Assembly: GCF_030709675.1 (NCBI RefSeq)
Contig: NZ_JAUZQD010000018.1
Location: 62,001-126,000, forward strand
DNA length: 64,000 nt
Origin: Symbioplanes lichenis
GTDB taxonomy: Bacteria; Actinomycetota; Actinomycetes; Mycobacteriales; Micromonosporaceae
Reading direction: 5' to 3'
Shown here: piece by piece, positions 42,007 to 50,477 of the stretch
Layout: each line of letters begins with the position of its first letter
Position numbering within the stretch: the stretch's first letter is position 1
Translations under genes and position numbers: made by a program
Notes under the pieces: model-generated
The model's database searches: none
What the model saw: only the letters and a program-made list of their open reading frames with translations
What the model was told of the DNA's origin: nothing

Positions 42007-44556
42007 TCAGTGACGAGCGGCCAGGATCAGCGCCGCCGGGTCGGTGAGGACCAGCTCGAGCGCCCGGGCGATGACCGCCGGGTCGTAGGTCGAGGCGTGG
42101 AACATCGCCTCGAGGTGCAGCGTCCCGTTCATCTCCGACGTGGTCAGCGTGATGCCGTCGTTGCAGGTCGCGGTGGGCACGCTCTGGTTGATCCGGGCGC
42201 CCGGGCCGACCGCCCACGGCAGGTCGGCGAGCAGATCGTGCCGGCCCTGGTTGCTGAAGGTCAGCCGCGGCCGCGGAGCCACCGGCGCCGCCGCCGGGTA
42301 GGGATCGGGGAAGCCCGGCGCCCCGGTGACCAGCATCTTGCCCTCGCGCAGCACGATCATCGACAGGATCCGGCCGGTGGCCAGCTCCGCCTTGAGCGAC
42401 TTGTGGATCTCGCGCGGGTCGGTCAGGTCGGCCGGGTAGAGGTACGGGCCCATGCAGAAGTTGCTGTCGATCCGCACGTCCTGGCCCAGATAGCGGCGGG
42501 CGTCGGCGAGGAAGATACCGCCCCGCAGATCGGGGTCCAGGCCCAGGTCCCGCAGCGCCGCCGTGAACGCCGCGAACGTGATCGCCGACGTCGTGACGCC
42601 GGGGGCGTGCTGGTCGCGCCACGTGCGCATGCGCCCCAGCACGTCGCCCGAGCGGGCGGTCACCACGGTCAGGTTCGGAGCCCACGGGCGCGTCTCCGCC
42701 GGCAGCTCGGCGGGCGGCCGGGCGAAGACGAGACCCTGCTTCCAGGTGCCCGGCTTGGTGCCGAACTGCTTCCACCATGCCTTCGGCAGCGCCCACCGGT
42801 GCCGCACCGAGGGCTCGATCACCGCCGCGCGTTCCTCGCCGGCGGCGCGGACCAGCTCGCGCAGCAGCACGTTCACGGGACCGGCGTCCCCGTACGCGTG
42901 GGCGACCTTCATCGCGACGTAGCCGCCGCCGGCCAGGATGCGCACCGGATGGTGGCCCATCGGCTCCGCCTGCAGCTCGCGGGTCATCGCGTCGAAGTCG
43001 ACCGGTCCGGGCCCGAGGTCGGTCACCGCCTCCTCGGCGTACGCCGCGAAGGCCGCCGCGTCCATGTGCAGCCAGCGCGCGTTCTTGCGGTCGAGGCGCG
43101 ACACCGCCCGGTGCGACGGGTCCGTGGCGTGCAGGCCGATCAGGGCGTTGCGCAGCCTGTACGCGGTCACCCCGGTCAGCGGGCCGACGGTCCGGATGTA
43201 CTCGAGCGGCAGCCACGCGCGCTCGCGCAGCGTCAGGCTCGTGGACGACACGATGTTGTCTCCTTCGGGGGGTGGGCCGGCGAACACGACGCGCAGCACG
43301 GTCGGGGCGACCAGCACGGTCTCGGCGGCCATCACGATCGCGACCCAGGTGACCAGGTCGGTGAGGTCGCCGCGGCTGCCCCCGTACCAGGCGGCGACGA
43401 GCTCGGCGACCCCGGCGAAGACCGAGAAGATGCCGGCCCCGCGGACCGTGCCCTGGACCCGGGAGATCGCCAGGAAGAAATGGTGGAAGACGAACGGGAC
43501 GTAGGTCAGCGCCAGGATCGCGAGCGCCGTGCCGGCCGTCTCCGCGTACGCGGCGCCGAAGAGCGACATGATCGGCTTGGCGGCGACCAGCACGACGAGC
43601 GATGCCGGCAGGCCGATGCCGAGGCAGAGCGCCAGGCCGACGCGTACCTTCGCGCGCAGTGCCGCCCTGTCCCCGCTGGCCACCGCGAAGAGTGTCAGCG
43701 CGACGTTGCCCGGAACCATGGCCAGGAACGACGTGACCATGAAGGCGGTGTAGAAGGACGCGTTGGCCTCCGCCGACAGCACGGCGGTGACCACCAGGGG
43801 CAGGGCCGCGCGGGGCAGGTAGGTCGCCAAGTTGAGCAGGTTGTGGTCGAAGGTGGCCCGGCCCCGGCCGCGCAGCACCGAGACGCGCGGGCGCAGCGAG
43901 TCGATCATGCCCCGGCGGCGCAGCGCCCGGCCCAGGACGGCGACCGAGGCAACCATGCCGGCCACCCAGGTGAGCAGCAGGACGCCGCCGTTCAGCGTGA
44001 TCGGCAGCAGCGCGAGCAGGCCGAGCAGGACCAGCTTGACGACCGAGAACCACGCGTTGCGCATCAGCTGCAGCGGGCCCTGGAGCAGGCCGACCAGCGC
44101 CTCGTCGAGCACCAGCGTCATGGCGTTGAGCGCGATGCCCACGACCAGCAGGACGGTGGCGGGCGTGCTGCCCAGCGCGTCGCGCAGCCCGGGCATCGCC
44201 CAGTGGGCCAGGCCGACGTAGAGCAGGCCGCCCACGGTCGCGGCCGAGCCGGCGACCACCAGACACGTGGAGATGAGCTGCCACTTGGGCGTGCGCAGGG
44301 CGCCGAGGTCCGAGATGAGCATCGTGCCCATGCCGAACATGCCGATCGTGCCGATCAGGGTCATCGCGGACACCGCGGCCGACGCCTGGCCCACGGCCTC
44401 CGGCGACGCCGCGCGCGCGGCCACCCACCAGTACGCGAACCCGAACAGCGACGTCAGCGCGGTCGTCGCCATGAGCGAGCCGGCGTTCAGGAACAGGTCC
44501 AGGTGCCCGCGCAGGCGGGCGACGAGCCCGTACCGGCTCGGCACCTCGGTCACCAT
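42007..44556 (-). CDS. Flippase (MOP-type) fused to condensation/acyltransferase-like domain
   Basis: The 849-aa protein has two halves. Residues about 20-430 form some twelve TM helices with the pattern of polysaccharide flippases (FLNAGSLMATTALTSLFGFA, AGSAATVGGLLYVGLAHW, AVLSAEANASFYTAFMV). Residues about 475-849 are soluble and resemble the condensation/PapA-type acyltransferase superfamily: the HxxxD catalytic motif appears as KVAHAYGDAGPV (His about 553) and a second conserved segment as LTFSNQGRHDL. The fusion suggests acyl transfer coupled to lipid or glycolipid export. ATG 44556 is used; GTG 44583 is in frame. Confidence 0.8.
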   Translation of the reverse strand: MVTEVPSRYGLVARLRGHLDLFLNAGSLMATTALTSLFGFAYWWVAARAASPEAVGQASAAVSAMTLIGTIGMFGMGTMLISDLGALRTPKWQLISTCLVVAGSAATVGGLLYVGLAHWAMPGLRDALGSTPATVLLVVGIALNAMTLVLDEALVGLLQGPLQLMRNAWFSVVKLVLLGLLALLPITLNGGVLLLTWVAGMVASVAVLGRALRRRGMIDSLRPRVSVLRGRGRATFDHNLLNLATYLPRAALPLVVTAVLSAEANASFYTAFMVTSFLAMVPGNVALTLFAVASGDRAALRAKVRVGLALCLGIGLPASLVVLVAAKPIMSLFGAAYAETAGTALAILALTYVPFVFHHFFLAISRVQGTVRGAGIFSVFAGVAELVAAWYGGSRGDLTDLVTWVAIVMAAETVLVAPTVLRVVFAGPPPEGDNIVSSTSLTLRERAWLPLEYIRTVGPLTGVTAYRLRNALIGLHATDPSHRAVSRLDRKNARWLHMDAAAFAAYAEEAVTDLGPGPVDFDAMTRELQAEPMGHHPVRILAGGGYVAMKVAHAYGDAGPVNVLLRELVRAAGEERAAVIEPSVRHRWALPKAWWKQFGTKPGTWKQGLVFARPPAELPAETRPWAPNLTVVTARSGDVLGRMRTWRDQHAPGVTTSAITFAAFTAALRDLGLDPDLRGGIFLADARRYLGQDVRIDSNFCMGPYLYPADLTDPREIHKSLKAELATGRILSMIVLREGKMLVTGAPGFPDPYPAAAPVAPRPRLTFSNQGRHDLLADLPWAVGPGARINQSVPTATCNDGITLTTSEMNGTLHLEAMFHASTYDPAVIARALELVLTDPAALILAARH

Positions 44557-44645
44557 GGTTTCCACGGGACCAAAGGTAGTCACGCAGAGTATTGACCTGC
44601 TACTTCCGTCCGGTCTGGACCCATGATCCGAAAGGGGGAGGGGTG

Positions 44646-45152
44646 CTATTCCTCCCAGACCGGGACCGAGGGAAGTCCCAGCTCAGCCCGGGCGGCATCG
44701 GTGATTTCCTGGACGAAAGCCGTCTTCCCCCGGGTATAGGCCGCGCCCGGGCCGAAACGCTCCATCAGCTCACTCTTCAACGCTGCGTAACGGGTGCAGG
44801 CATCGGGGTGGGCGAGCAGATAGTCGCGGAAGAGCCGCTCGTTGCGGACGGCCCAGCCCTCGAGCGGCACCACGTGCAGGTGGAAGGCCAGGCTGTCGTA
44901 GTTTTCCCGCTTGAACCAGAGCCGGTCCGGCATCGTGGCGGGCTGCAGCCGATAGCCGAAGGTCTCCAGCCGGTCGTCGTTGACGTCGTCCAGATCCTCG
45001 TGCGCGGCCATCAGGTCGATGATCGGCTTGGCCGGCAACCCGGGCACGGCGGTGCTGCCGATGTGCTCGACCGCCCGGAAGTACGGCGCGAGCACCTTGC
45101 ACTCCTGCCGGCCGAGCTCGGCCCAGCGCTCGTCCGGCTCGGTGATCGTCAC
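44646..45152 (-). CDS. GrpB-family protein
   Basis: The 168-aa protein is a GrpB/UPF0157 nucleotidyltransferase-fold member: EHIGSTAVPGLPAKPIIDLM is the family signature, with YRLQPATMPDRLWFKRENY and HLHVVPLEGWAVRNERLFRD. The active acidic residues and target are not established for the family. Its GTG overlaps the corA TGA by 4 bp, so it is translationally coupled to the metal transporter. Confidence 0.9.
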   Translation of the reverse strand: MTITEPDERWAELGRQECKVLAPYFRAVEHIGSTAVPGLPAKPIIDLMAAHEDLDDVNDDRLETFGYRLQPATMPDRLWFKRENYDSLAFHLHVVPLEGWAVRNERLFRDYLLAHPDACTRYAALKSELMERFGPGAAYTRGKTAFVQEITDAARAELGLPSVPVWEE

Positions 45153-46225
45153 AGCCAGCCCACCTTCTTGAATCTCCGGTGCAGGAGGACCGCCGTGAGG
45201 GCCATGACCGCGAGCACGACGTAGTAGCCGTACTTCCAGCCCAGCTCGGGCATGGTCGCGAAGTTCATGCCGTAGACGCCGGCGATGCCCGTCTGCGCCG
45301 CGGCGATGGCCGCCCACGAGGCGATCTTCCGCATGTCGTTGTTCTGATCCACGGACACCTGCGCGAGCCGGGCCTGCAGGATCGAGTTGAGCAGGTCGTC
45401 GAAGGCGGCGACCCGGTCCACGGCCCGCACGAGACGGCCCCGCACGTCCACAAGGTACGGATGCAACGCTACCGGAACCACCCCGCGGTCGAGGAGCCGC
45501 TGCAGTGGCTCCCCGAGCGGCAGCACCGCCCGCTTGAACTCGACCAGCTCCCGCTTGAGCTGATAGATGTGCGCGATGTCCATCCGCCGGCCGGGGGCGA
45601 AGACGGTCTCCTCGACGTGCTCCAGATCCCGCTCGACCTCGGCGGCGACCTCGAGATAGAGGTCGACCATCCGGTCGCACACGGCGTGGGCCACGGCCCA
45701 CGGGCCCTCCGCGAGCAGCTGCGGACGGGCTTCGAGCTGCGCGCGTACGGCCCGCAGCGCCCCCGCCGCGCCGTGCCGCACCGTGATCACGAAGTTCTCC
45801 CCGACGAGCACGGTCACGTCGCCGGTGTCGACGACCTCCGAGTCGGCGGTCAGCTCCTCGTGCTCGACATAGCGCGCGGTCCGCAGCACCAGCCGGGTCA
45901 CCTCGCCGACGATCTCCGCCCCGGGCCGGTGGCCGCCGGTCGTCGCCTGCTCGGCGGTCAGCTCGTGCAGCCCGAAAGCCTGGGCGACCGCGGCCATGGT
46001 GCGCTCGTCGGGCTCGTGCAGCCCGAGCCACACGAAGGAGCCCCGGCGTCGGCGGGCCGTCCGGGCCGCGTCGGCGAAGTGCAGGCTCCCGGGCCGCCGG
46101 TCGCCGCCCTGGTAGACGGCACAGTCCACGACCGCGCCGGGGTTGCTCCGCCGCTGCTCGGGGACGTGCGGCGCGGGCCGGGTCAAGCCCTCGACGAGAC
46201 GGGCCAGGGCCCGCGGCATTCTCAC
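45149..46225 (-). CDS. corA: CorA-family magnesium/divalent cation transporter
   Basis: This 358-aa channel has a large cytosolic N-terminal domain with long helices and two C-terminal TM helices. The diagnostic GMN motif is present in YGMNFATMPELGWKYGYY between the helices, and the C-terminus ends in a basic RRFKKVGWL. CorA forms pentamers that let Mg2+ (or Co2+/Ni2+) into the cell. GTG 46225 or ATG 46219 may start it. It is divergent from a WYL regulator and coupled to a GrpB gene. Confidence 0.93.
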   Translation of the reverse strand: MRMPRALARLVEGLTRPAPHVPEQRRSNPGAVVDCAVYQGGDRRPGSLHFADAARTARRRRGSFVWLGLHEPDERTMAAVAQAFGLHELTAEQATTGGHRPGAEIVGEVTRLVLRTARYVEHEELTADSEVVDTGDVTVLVGENFVITVRHGAAGALRAVRAQLEARPQLLAEGPWAVAHAVCDRMVDLYLEVAAEVERDLEHVEETVFAPGRRMDIAHIYQLKRELVEFKRAVLPLGEPLQRLLDRGVVPVALHPYLVDVRGRLVRAVDRVAAFDDLLNSILQARLAQVSVDQNNDMRKIASWAAIAAAQTGIAGVYGMNFATMPELGWKYGYYVVLAVMALTAVLLHRRFKKVGWL

Positions 46226-46242
46226 GCCGGTAGCTTATTCGG

Positions 46243-46272
46243 GGTCACTTTCTGACCGCTATTCGTGTGACC
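46243..46272. promoter_or_regulatory. Inverted repeat GGTCAC-N18-GTGACC between corA and the WYL gene
   Basis: A perfect 6-bp inverted repeat lies in the roughly 120-bp divergent gap. It may be the operator of the WYL regulator or a hairpin in the corA leader. Confidence 0.45.
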
Positions 46273-46345
46273 GTAGGGGTATGGCATCGCGCCGTCGATG
46301 ACTTGGGCGCCATGCCCGCCGGAGCGGAGCGGAGGCCATGTCACA

Positions 46346-47350
46346 GTGAACACCAGCGGACGGATGCTGCGGCTGCTGTCGCTGCTGCAGACCCATCGGT
46401 ACTGGCCCGGCACCGAGCTGGCGGACCGGCTCGAGGTGAGCCCGCGCACCCTGCGGCGTGACATCGACCGGCTGCGCGAGCTGGGCTATCCGGTCGACGC
46501 GGCGCGCGGGGTCGCCGGCGGCTACCAGCTCCGGGCCGGCACGGCGGTGCCCCCGCTGCTGCTCGACGACGACGAGGCGGTCGCCATCGCGGTCGGGCTG
46601 CGGTCGGCGGCGGCCGGTGGGGCGGCGGGCTTCGAGGAGACCTCCGTACGCGCCCTGGCCAAGGTGATCCAGCTGCTCCCGCCCCGATTGCGCCGCCGGG
46701 TCGACGCCCTCCGCGCGGTCACCACCCCGGCCGGCCCCGGCGGCGGCCCGGTGCTCGACCCGGCGGTGCTGACCACGATCGCGCTGGCCTGCCGGGGCGA
46801 GGAGCGGCTCCGCTTCGCCTATGCCCCGCGCCCGCCGGCCGACCCCGCTGCCCGCCACGTCGAGCCGCACCGCCTCGTCTGCCTGGGCCGCCGCTGGTAT
46901 CTGATCGCCTGGGACCTCGATCGCGGCGACTGGCGCAGCTTCCGTGTCGACCGCCTCACCGCGCCCCGGCCGACCGGCGCCCGCTTCCGCCCGCGCGAGC
47001 TGCCCGGCGGCGACCCGGCCGCGTGGCTGCGGGAGCGCCTCAGCGACGCCCGCGCCCGCTATGACGTCTCGATCGTGCTGACCACTGACGCGGCCCGGGT
47101 GCGCGCCTTCGTCGGCCAGTGGGGCAAGGTCGAGGAGCTGCCCGCCGGCCGCTGCCGCCTGCGCATGGGCGTCGACGACCTGGGCTGGCCGGTGATGGTG
47201 CTCGGCGCCCTCGGCGCGGACTTCACCGTCGAGAGCCCGCCCGAGCTGCTCGACCGGGCGCGCGAAGCAGGGCGAACCCTGCTCCGCGGCGCGGAGTATC
47301 GGCGCCCCCGTGGCGTCGATCCCGCCCAGAAACCTAGCGGGACCCTCTGA
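46346..47350 (+). CDS. WYL-domain (YafY-type) transcriptional regulator
   Basis: The 334-aa protein has an HTH_11 winged helix at the N-terminus (MLRLLSLLQTHRYWPGTELA, VSPRTLRRDIDRLRELGYPV) followed by a WYL domain (about 140-210, RLRFAYAPR then RRWYLIAWDLDRGDWRSFRV) and a WCX C-terminal part. WYL domains sense nucleic acids or small ligands. GTG 46346 has GGAGG 10 nt upstream. Some WYL regulators control DNA-damage or defence genes, but none is adjacent here. Confidence 0.9.
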   Translation: MNTSGRMLRLLSLLQTHRYWPGTELADRLEVSPRTLRRDIDRLRELGYPVDAARGVAGGYQLRAGTAVPPLLLDDDEAVAIAVGLRSAAAGGAAGFEETSVRALAKVIQLLPPRLRRRVDALRAVTTPAGPGGGPVLDPAVLTTIALACRGEERLRFAYAPRPPADPAARHVEPHRLVCLGRRWYLIAWDLDRGDWRSFRVDRLTAPRPTGARFRPRELPGGDPAAWLRERLSDARARYDVSIVLTTDAARVRAFVGQWGKVEELPAGRCRLRMGVDDLGWPVMVLGALGADFTVESPPELLDRAREAGRTLLRGAEYRRPRGVDPAQKPSGTL

Positions 47351-47393
47351 CATTTTTCGGCGGCCGCCTCCACAGTGGCCGGAGCTGCGCCGC

Positions 47394-47903
47394 TCAGCTG
47401 AGCGGCTTGAGCATGCGCCAGGAGTAGACCTCCTCGTCCTCGCGCGCACCGAAGGCGCGCCGGCGCTCGACCGCCTCGAAGCCCTTCGCGCGATAGAACG
47501 GGATGCCCTTGGTGTTGCCGTCCAGCACGGAGACCCACATCTGGGTGGCGCCGGCCGCGGCCACTTGCTCGATCACCCGGTCGAGCAGGAGCGTGCCGAG
47601 CCCGCGGCGCAGGTGGTCCGGGTCGAGGTAGATGACGAAGAGCTCGCCGGTGCCGGGCGCGGTGATTCCCCCGCCCGCGGCGCCGAGCACCCGGCCGTCC
47701 TCCTCTGCGACCTGGTAGCCGAGCCAGTGCGGCGGCGCGGCGCCGACCTCGGTGCGGACCCTCGCGGGCTGGTAGAACTCGGCGACGACCCGGTCGATGT
47801 ACTCCGGCGTCAGCAGCTCGGGGTAGGTCGCCCGGTAGCCGCGCGTGCACACGTCACAGATCGCGTCGACATCGGCGGCGGTGGCCGCCCGGACGATGGC
47901 CAT
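47394..47903 (-). CDS. GNAT-family N-acetyltransferase
   Basis: The 169-aa enzyme has the acetyl-CoA loop HLRRGLGTLLLDRVIEQ (R/QxxGxG/A) and the GNAT end VLDGNTKGIPFYRAKGFEAV. Substrate is unknown; the ATYPELLTPEYIDRVV opening is typical of stand-alone RimI-like acetyltransferases acting on small amines or proteins. Confidence 0.9.
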   Translation of the reverse strand: MAIVRAATAADVDAICDVCTRGYRATYPELLTPEYIDRVVAEFYQPARVRTEVGAAPPHWLGYQVAEEDGRVLGAAGGGITAPGTGELFVIYLDPDHLRRGLGTLLLDRVIEQVAAAGATQMWVSVLDGNTKGIPFYRAKGFEAVERRRAFGAREDEEVYSWRMLKPLS

Positions 47904-47925
47904 GGGCGTCAGGCTAGCGGAAGGG

Positions 47926-48720
47926 TCACCAGGCGCGGGAGCGTCCGTTCCGGTCCCGGACGGTCGCCCAGACCAGCTTGCCGCCCGCCGTGGGGATCGC
48001 GCCCCAGGCGACCGAGTCGGCGTGGACCACCCGCAGCCCCTGCCCGCGCTCGTCCAGCGGCTCGCCGTCGCGCACCGGGGCCAGCGCGCGGATCCGGGGC
48101 AGGGTCGGGTCCTGGTCCCACACGCTGAGGTGCAGCAGGTCGCCGCGCCGGGAGACGGACACGGCCATGTCCGTACGGGCGTGCTCGACCGCGTTGCTGA
48201 CCAGCTCGGACATGACCGCGCGGCCGGGGTGCAGCAGCGCGGGCAGGCTCCACTTGTGGCAGGCGCCGCCGACGAGGTTGCGCGCGAGGCTGGCGGAGAA
48301 GGGCGAGCACTCCAGCCGTTGCCGGACGACGTGGGTGAACCGGCCGCCGCATGCCGTGCGCGCCTGTTCCGCCCCGGCGTGCACGCCGAGCCCGGCGCGG
48401 TCGAGGGCGGTGGTGAGCGCGGTGCCGGGCGAGGAGCAGAGCACGAAGCGGGTGGGCGGTTCGGTCGCGCCCGCCGCCTCCGCGGCCTTCACCCACACGG
48501 GTACGGACACCGCGCCGCCGTCGTCGAGCCCGGTCACGTCGACGACCACTCCCGCCGGCCGCTCGGCGAGGCACTGGCGCACGACCGTGGCGACCGCCGG
48601 GCCGGTGGTGTCGGTCCACGGGCCGCGTACGGCGATGTCGATGACCGACCCGTCGGTGTCGGCGCTGACCGTGATGCTGTCGTCCCCGGTATCGATCAGA
48701 TACGGAGGTTGTTCCTCCAT
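47926..48720 (-). CDS. STAS-like domain fused to RsbW-type ATPase (anti-sigma-like)
   Basis: The 264-aa protein couples an N-terminal STAS-like region (about 10-120, GVVVDVTGLDDGGAVSVPVW) to a C-terminal HATPase_c domain (about 130-260) with N box AVMSELVSNAVEHARTDMAV and G boxes SVWDQDPTLPR and DERGQGLRVVHADS. HATPase_c proteins of this type bind and phosphorylate STAS antagonists and sequester sigma factors; having both in one chain is unusual. GGGGAGG lies 7 nt before ATG 48720. No sigma gene is adjacent. Confidence 0.82.
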   Translation of the reverse strand: MEEQPPYLIDTGDDSITVSADTDGSVIDIAVRGPWTDTTGPAVATVVRQCLAERPAGVVVDVTGLDDGGAVSVPVWVKAAEAAGATEPPTRFVLCSSPGTALTTALDRAGLGVHAGAEQARTACGGRFTHVVRQRLECSPFSASLARNLVGGACHKWSLPALLHPGRAVMSELVSNAVEHARTDMAVSVSRRGDLLHLSVWDQDPTLPRIRALAPVRDGEPLDERGQGLRVVHADSVAWGAIPTAGGKLVWATVRDRNGRSRAW

Positions 48721-48812
48721 GGCACGGCCTCCCCGCCGTCGAGTCCTCCGGAGTCTTGGATGCACATCGTCATTGGTCAACGGCCTGTCACCCCATCGGG
48801 GGACACCGGGCG

Positions 48813-48840
48813 TTGACATGTAGGTGATTGCCTGCATAAC
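48813..48840 (+). promoter_or_regulatory. ArsR operator embedded in its own promoter
   Basis: ATGTAGG-N6-CCTGCAT (48818-48837, 6 of 7 bp symmetric) lies between TTGACA (48813) and CATAAC (48835, 16-nt spacing). A repressor bound here would cover both promoter elements. The start codon follows after 8 nt, so the message is probably leaderless. Confidence 0.7.
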
Positions 48841-48848
48841 GTACCGGG

Positions 48849-49595
48849 GTGGACGAGGTGTTCAAGGCGCTCGCCGACCCCACCCGGCGGCACCTGCTCG
48901 ACCTGCTGCACCGCCGCGCCGGCCAGACCCTCGGCGAGCTGTGCGAGCAGTTGCCCATGACCCGGCAGTCGGCGACGCAGCACCTGGGCGTACTGGAGGC
49001 CGCCAACCTGATCAGCACGGTCCGCCGCGGCCGGGAGAAGCTGCACTACCTCAACCCGGTGCCGCTGCACGAGGTGCAGGAGCGGTGGATCGACAAGTTC
49101 GAGCAGCCCCGGCTGCGCGTCCTGAGCGCGGTCAAGCAACGAGCGGAGGCAGACGTGAGCGACCGGCCGACCTACGTCTACACGACCTACATCGAGAGCA
49201 CGCCCGAGAAGGTGTGGCACGCCCTCACCGACGCGGACCTCACCGCGGACTTCTGGGGCCACGCCAACGTGTCCGACTGGCAGCCCGGCTCGCGCTGGGA
49301 GCACCGGCGCACCGACGGCTCGGGCATCGCCGACGTGACCGGCACGGTGATCGAGGCCGTTCCGCCCCGGCGGCTCGTCACCGAGTGGGACGGCGAGCCC
49401 GAGCCCTCCCGCGTGACCTTCGACATCCAGGCGTACCACGAGATCGTCCGGGTCACGGTGACCCACGAGAACCTGCCCGGGCGGCCCGAGCTGGAGCAGG
49501 TCTCGCTCGGCTGGCCCGCCGTGCTCTCGAATCTCAAGACTCTGCTCGAGACGGGGCGGACATTGTCACAGGCACCGTGGACGATGGACCTGTGA
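48849..49595 (+). CDS. ArsR HTH fused to SRPBCC (AHSA1-type) domain
   Basis: The 248-aa protein begins with an ArsR winged helix (about 1-100; FKALADPTRRHLLDLLHRRA, MTRQSATQHLGVLEAANLIS) and continues with an SRPBCC/AHSA1 hydrophobic-pocket domain (about 108-245; YTTYIESTPEKVWHALTDAD). Such fusions are presumed ligand-responsive repressors where SRPBCC binds a lipophilic effector. An internal GTG at 49155 could also make the SRPBCC part alone. It overlaps the downstream oxidoreductase gene by 4 bp and has its own operator. Confidence 0.9.
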   Translation: MDEVFKALADPTRRHLLDLLHRRAGQTLGELCEQLPMTRQSATQHLGVLEAANLISTVRRGREKLHYLNPVPLHEVQERWIDKFEQPRLRVLSAVKQRAEADVSDRPTYVYTTYIESTPEKVWHALTDADLTADFWGHANVSDWQPGSRWEHRRTDGSGIADVTGTVIEAVPPRRLVTEWDGEPEPSRVTFDIQAYHEIVRVTVTHENLPGRPELEQVSLGWPAVLSNLKTLLETGRTLSQAPWTMDL

Positions 49596-50434
49596 CGAAT
49601 CTTGGCGCCATCTTCCTGCCCTCCAACCCGCCCGAGCAGCTGCTCGAGGTCGCCCGGGTCGCCGACCGCTCCGGCCTCGACCAGCTGTGGCTCTGGGAGG
49701 ACTCCTTCCTCAACAGTGGCATCGCGGCGGCCGCGGCGGCGCTCGGGGCCACCGAGCGGCTCAAGGTGGGCATCGGCCTCATGCCGGTCCCGTTCCGCAA
49801 CGTCGCGCTGACCGCGATGGAGATCGCGACCCTGCACCGCATCTTCGGCGAGCGCTCGATGCCCGGCGTCGGGCACGGCGTCCAGGAGTGGATGGGTCAG
49901 GTCGGCGCGCGGGCGGCCTCGCCGCTGACGCTGCTGCGCGAGCACCTCACGGCCCTGCGGGCGCTGCTCGCCGGCGAGGAGGTCACCGTCGACGGCCGCT
50001 ACGTGAAGCTCGACAAGGTGAAGCTGGATTGGCCGTCCACCCCGGCGGCACGGGTCTGGGTCGGCGCGACCGGCGTCAAGACCCGGGCGATCGCGGGCGA
50101 GCTGGGCGACGGCACGATCCTGGAGGGCGGCACGCCGCCCGAGGGCGTGCGCACCGCGATCGAGCAGATCAACCCGGGCCCGGGCCACGACATCGTGGCC
50201 TTCGTCCCGGCGGCGACCGGTCCGGGCGCCGACGAGAGCCTGGCGCGGCTGCAGGAGAAGTACGGCGCCGCGTGGCCCGGCCTCTCCGGCGACGCGAAGG
50301 CGATCGCCGAGGGCGTGGCCGCCTTCGCCGCGGCCGGCGCGACGACCGTCGTCCTGCAGCCGACGGGTGAGGAGGAGTCGCCCGAGAGCTTCGTGCGGTT
50401 CGTGGCCGAGGAGGTCCGCCCGCTCGTCGCCTGA
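49592..50434 (+). CDS. LLM-class (luciferase-like) flavin/F420-dependent oxidoreductase
   Basis: The 280-aa TIM-barrel protein shows luciferase-like features: VARVADRSGLDQLWLWED, RLKVGIGLMPVPFRNVALTA, MPGVGHGVQEWMGQVGARAA and WVGATGVKTRAIAGELGDG. In actinobacteria most such proteins use cofactor F420. It is translationally coupled (GTGA) to the ArsR-SRPBCC gene, suggesting it reduces or oxidises the lipophilic compound sensed by that regulator. A perfect hairpin follows. Confidence 0.9.
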   Translation: MTNLGAIFLPSNPPEQLLEVARVADRSGLDQLWLWEDSFLNSGIAAAAAALGATERLKVGIGLMPVPFRNVALTAMEIATLHRIFGERSMPGVGHGVQEWMGQVGARAASPLTLLREHLTALRALLAGEEVTVDGRYVKLDKVKLDWPSTPAARVWVGATGVKTRAIAGELGDGTILEGGTPPEGVRTAIEQINPGPGHDIVAFVPAATGPGADESLARLQEKYGAAWPGLSGDAKAIAEGVAAFAAAGATTVVLQPTGEEESPESFVRFVAEEVRPLVA

Positions 50435-50445
50435 TCGTGCGCCCG

Positions 50446-50477
50446 GCGCGGCCGCACCCTAGACGGTGCGGCCGCGC
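50446..50477. terminator. Hairpin between convergent LLM and GNAT genes
   Basis: GCGCGGCCGCACC and GGTGCGGCCGCGC form a perfect 13-bp stem. The right arm lies in the last codons of the GNAT gene. No U-tail. Confidence 0.6.

Noticed and set aside
42010..44595. 861-aa plus-strand open frame
   Set aside because: Antisense to the flippase-acyltransferase gene; composition dominated by Arg, Gln, His and Gly, no motif.
46277..46282. GGGTAT resembling a sigmaB-type -10 before the WYL gene
   Set aside because: No GNNT element at 14-16 nt upstream.
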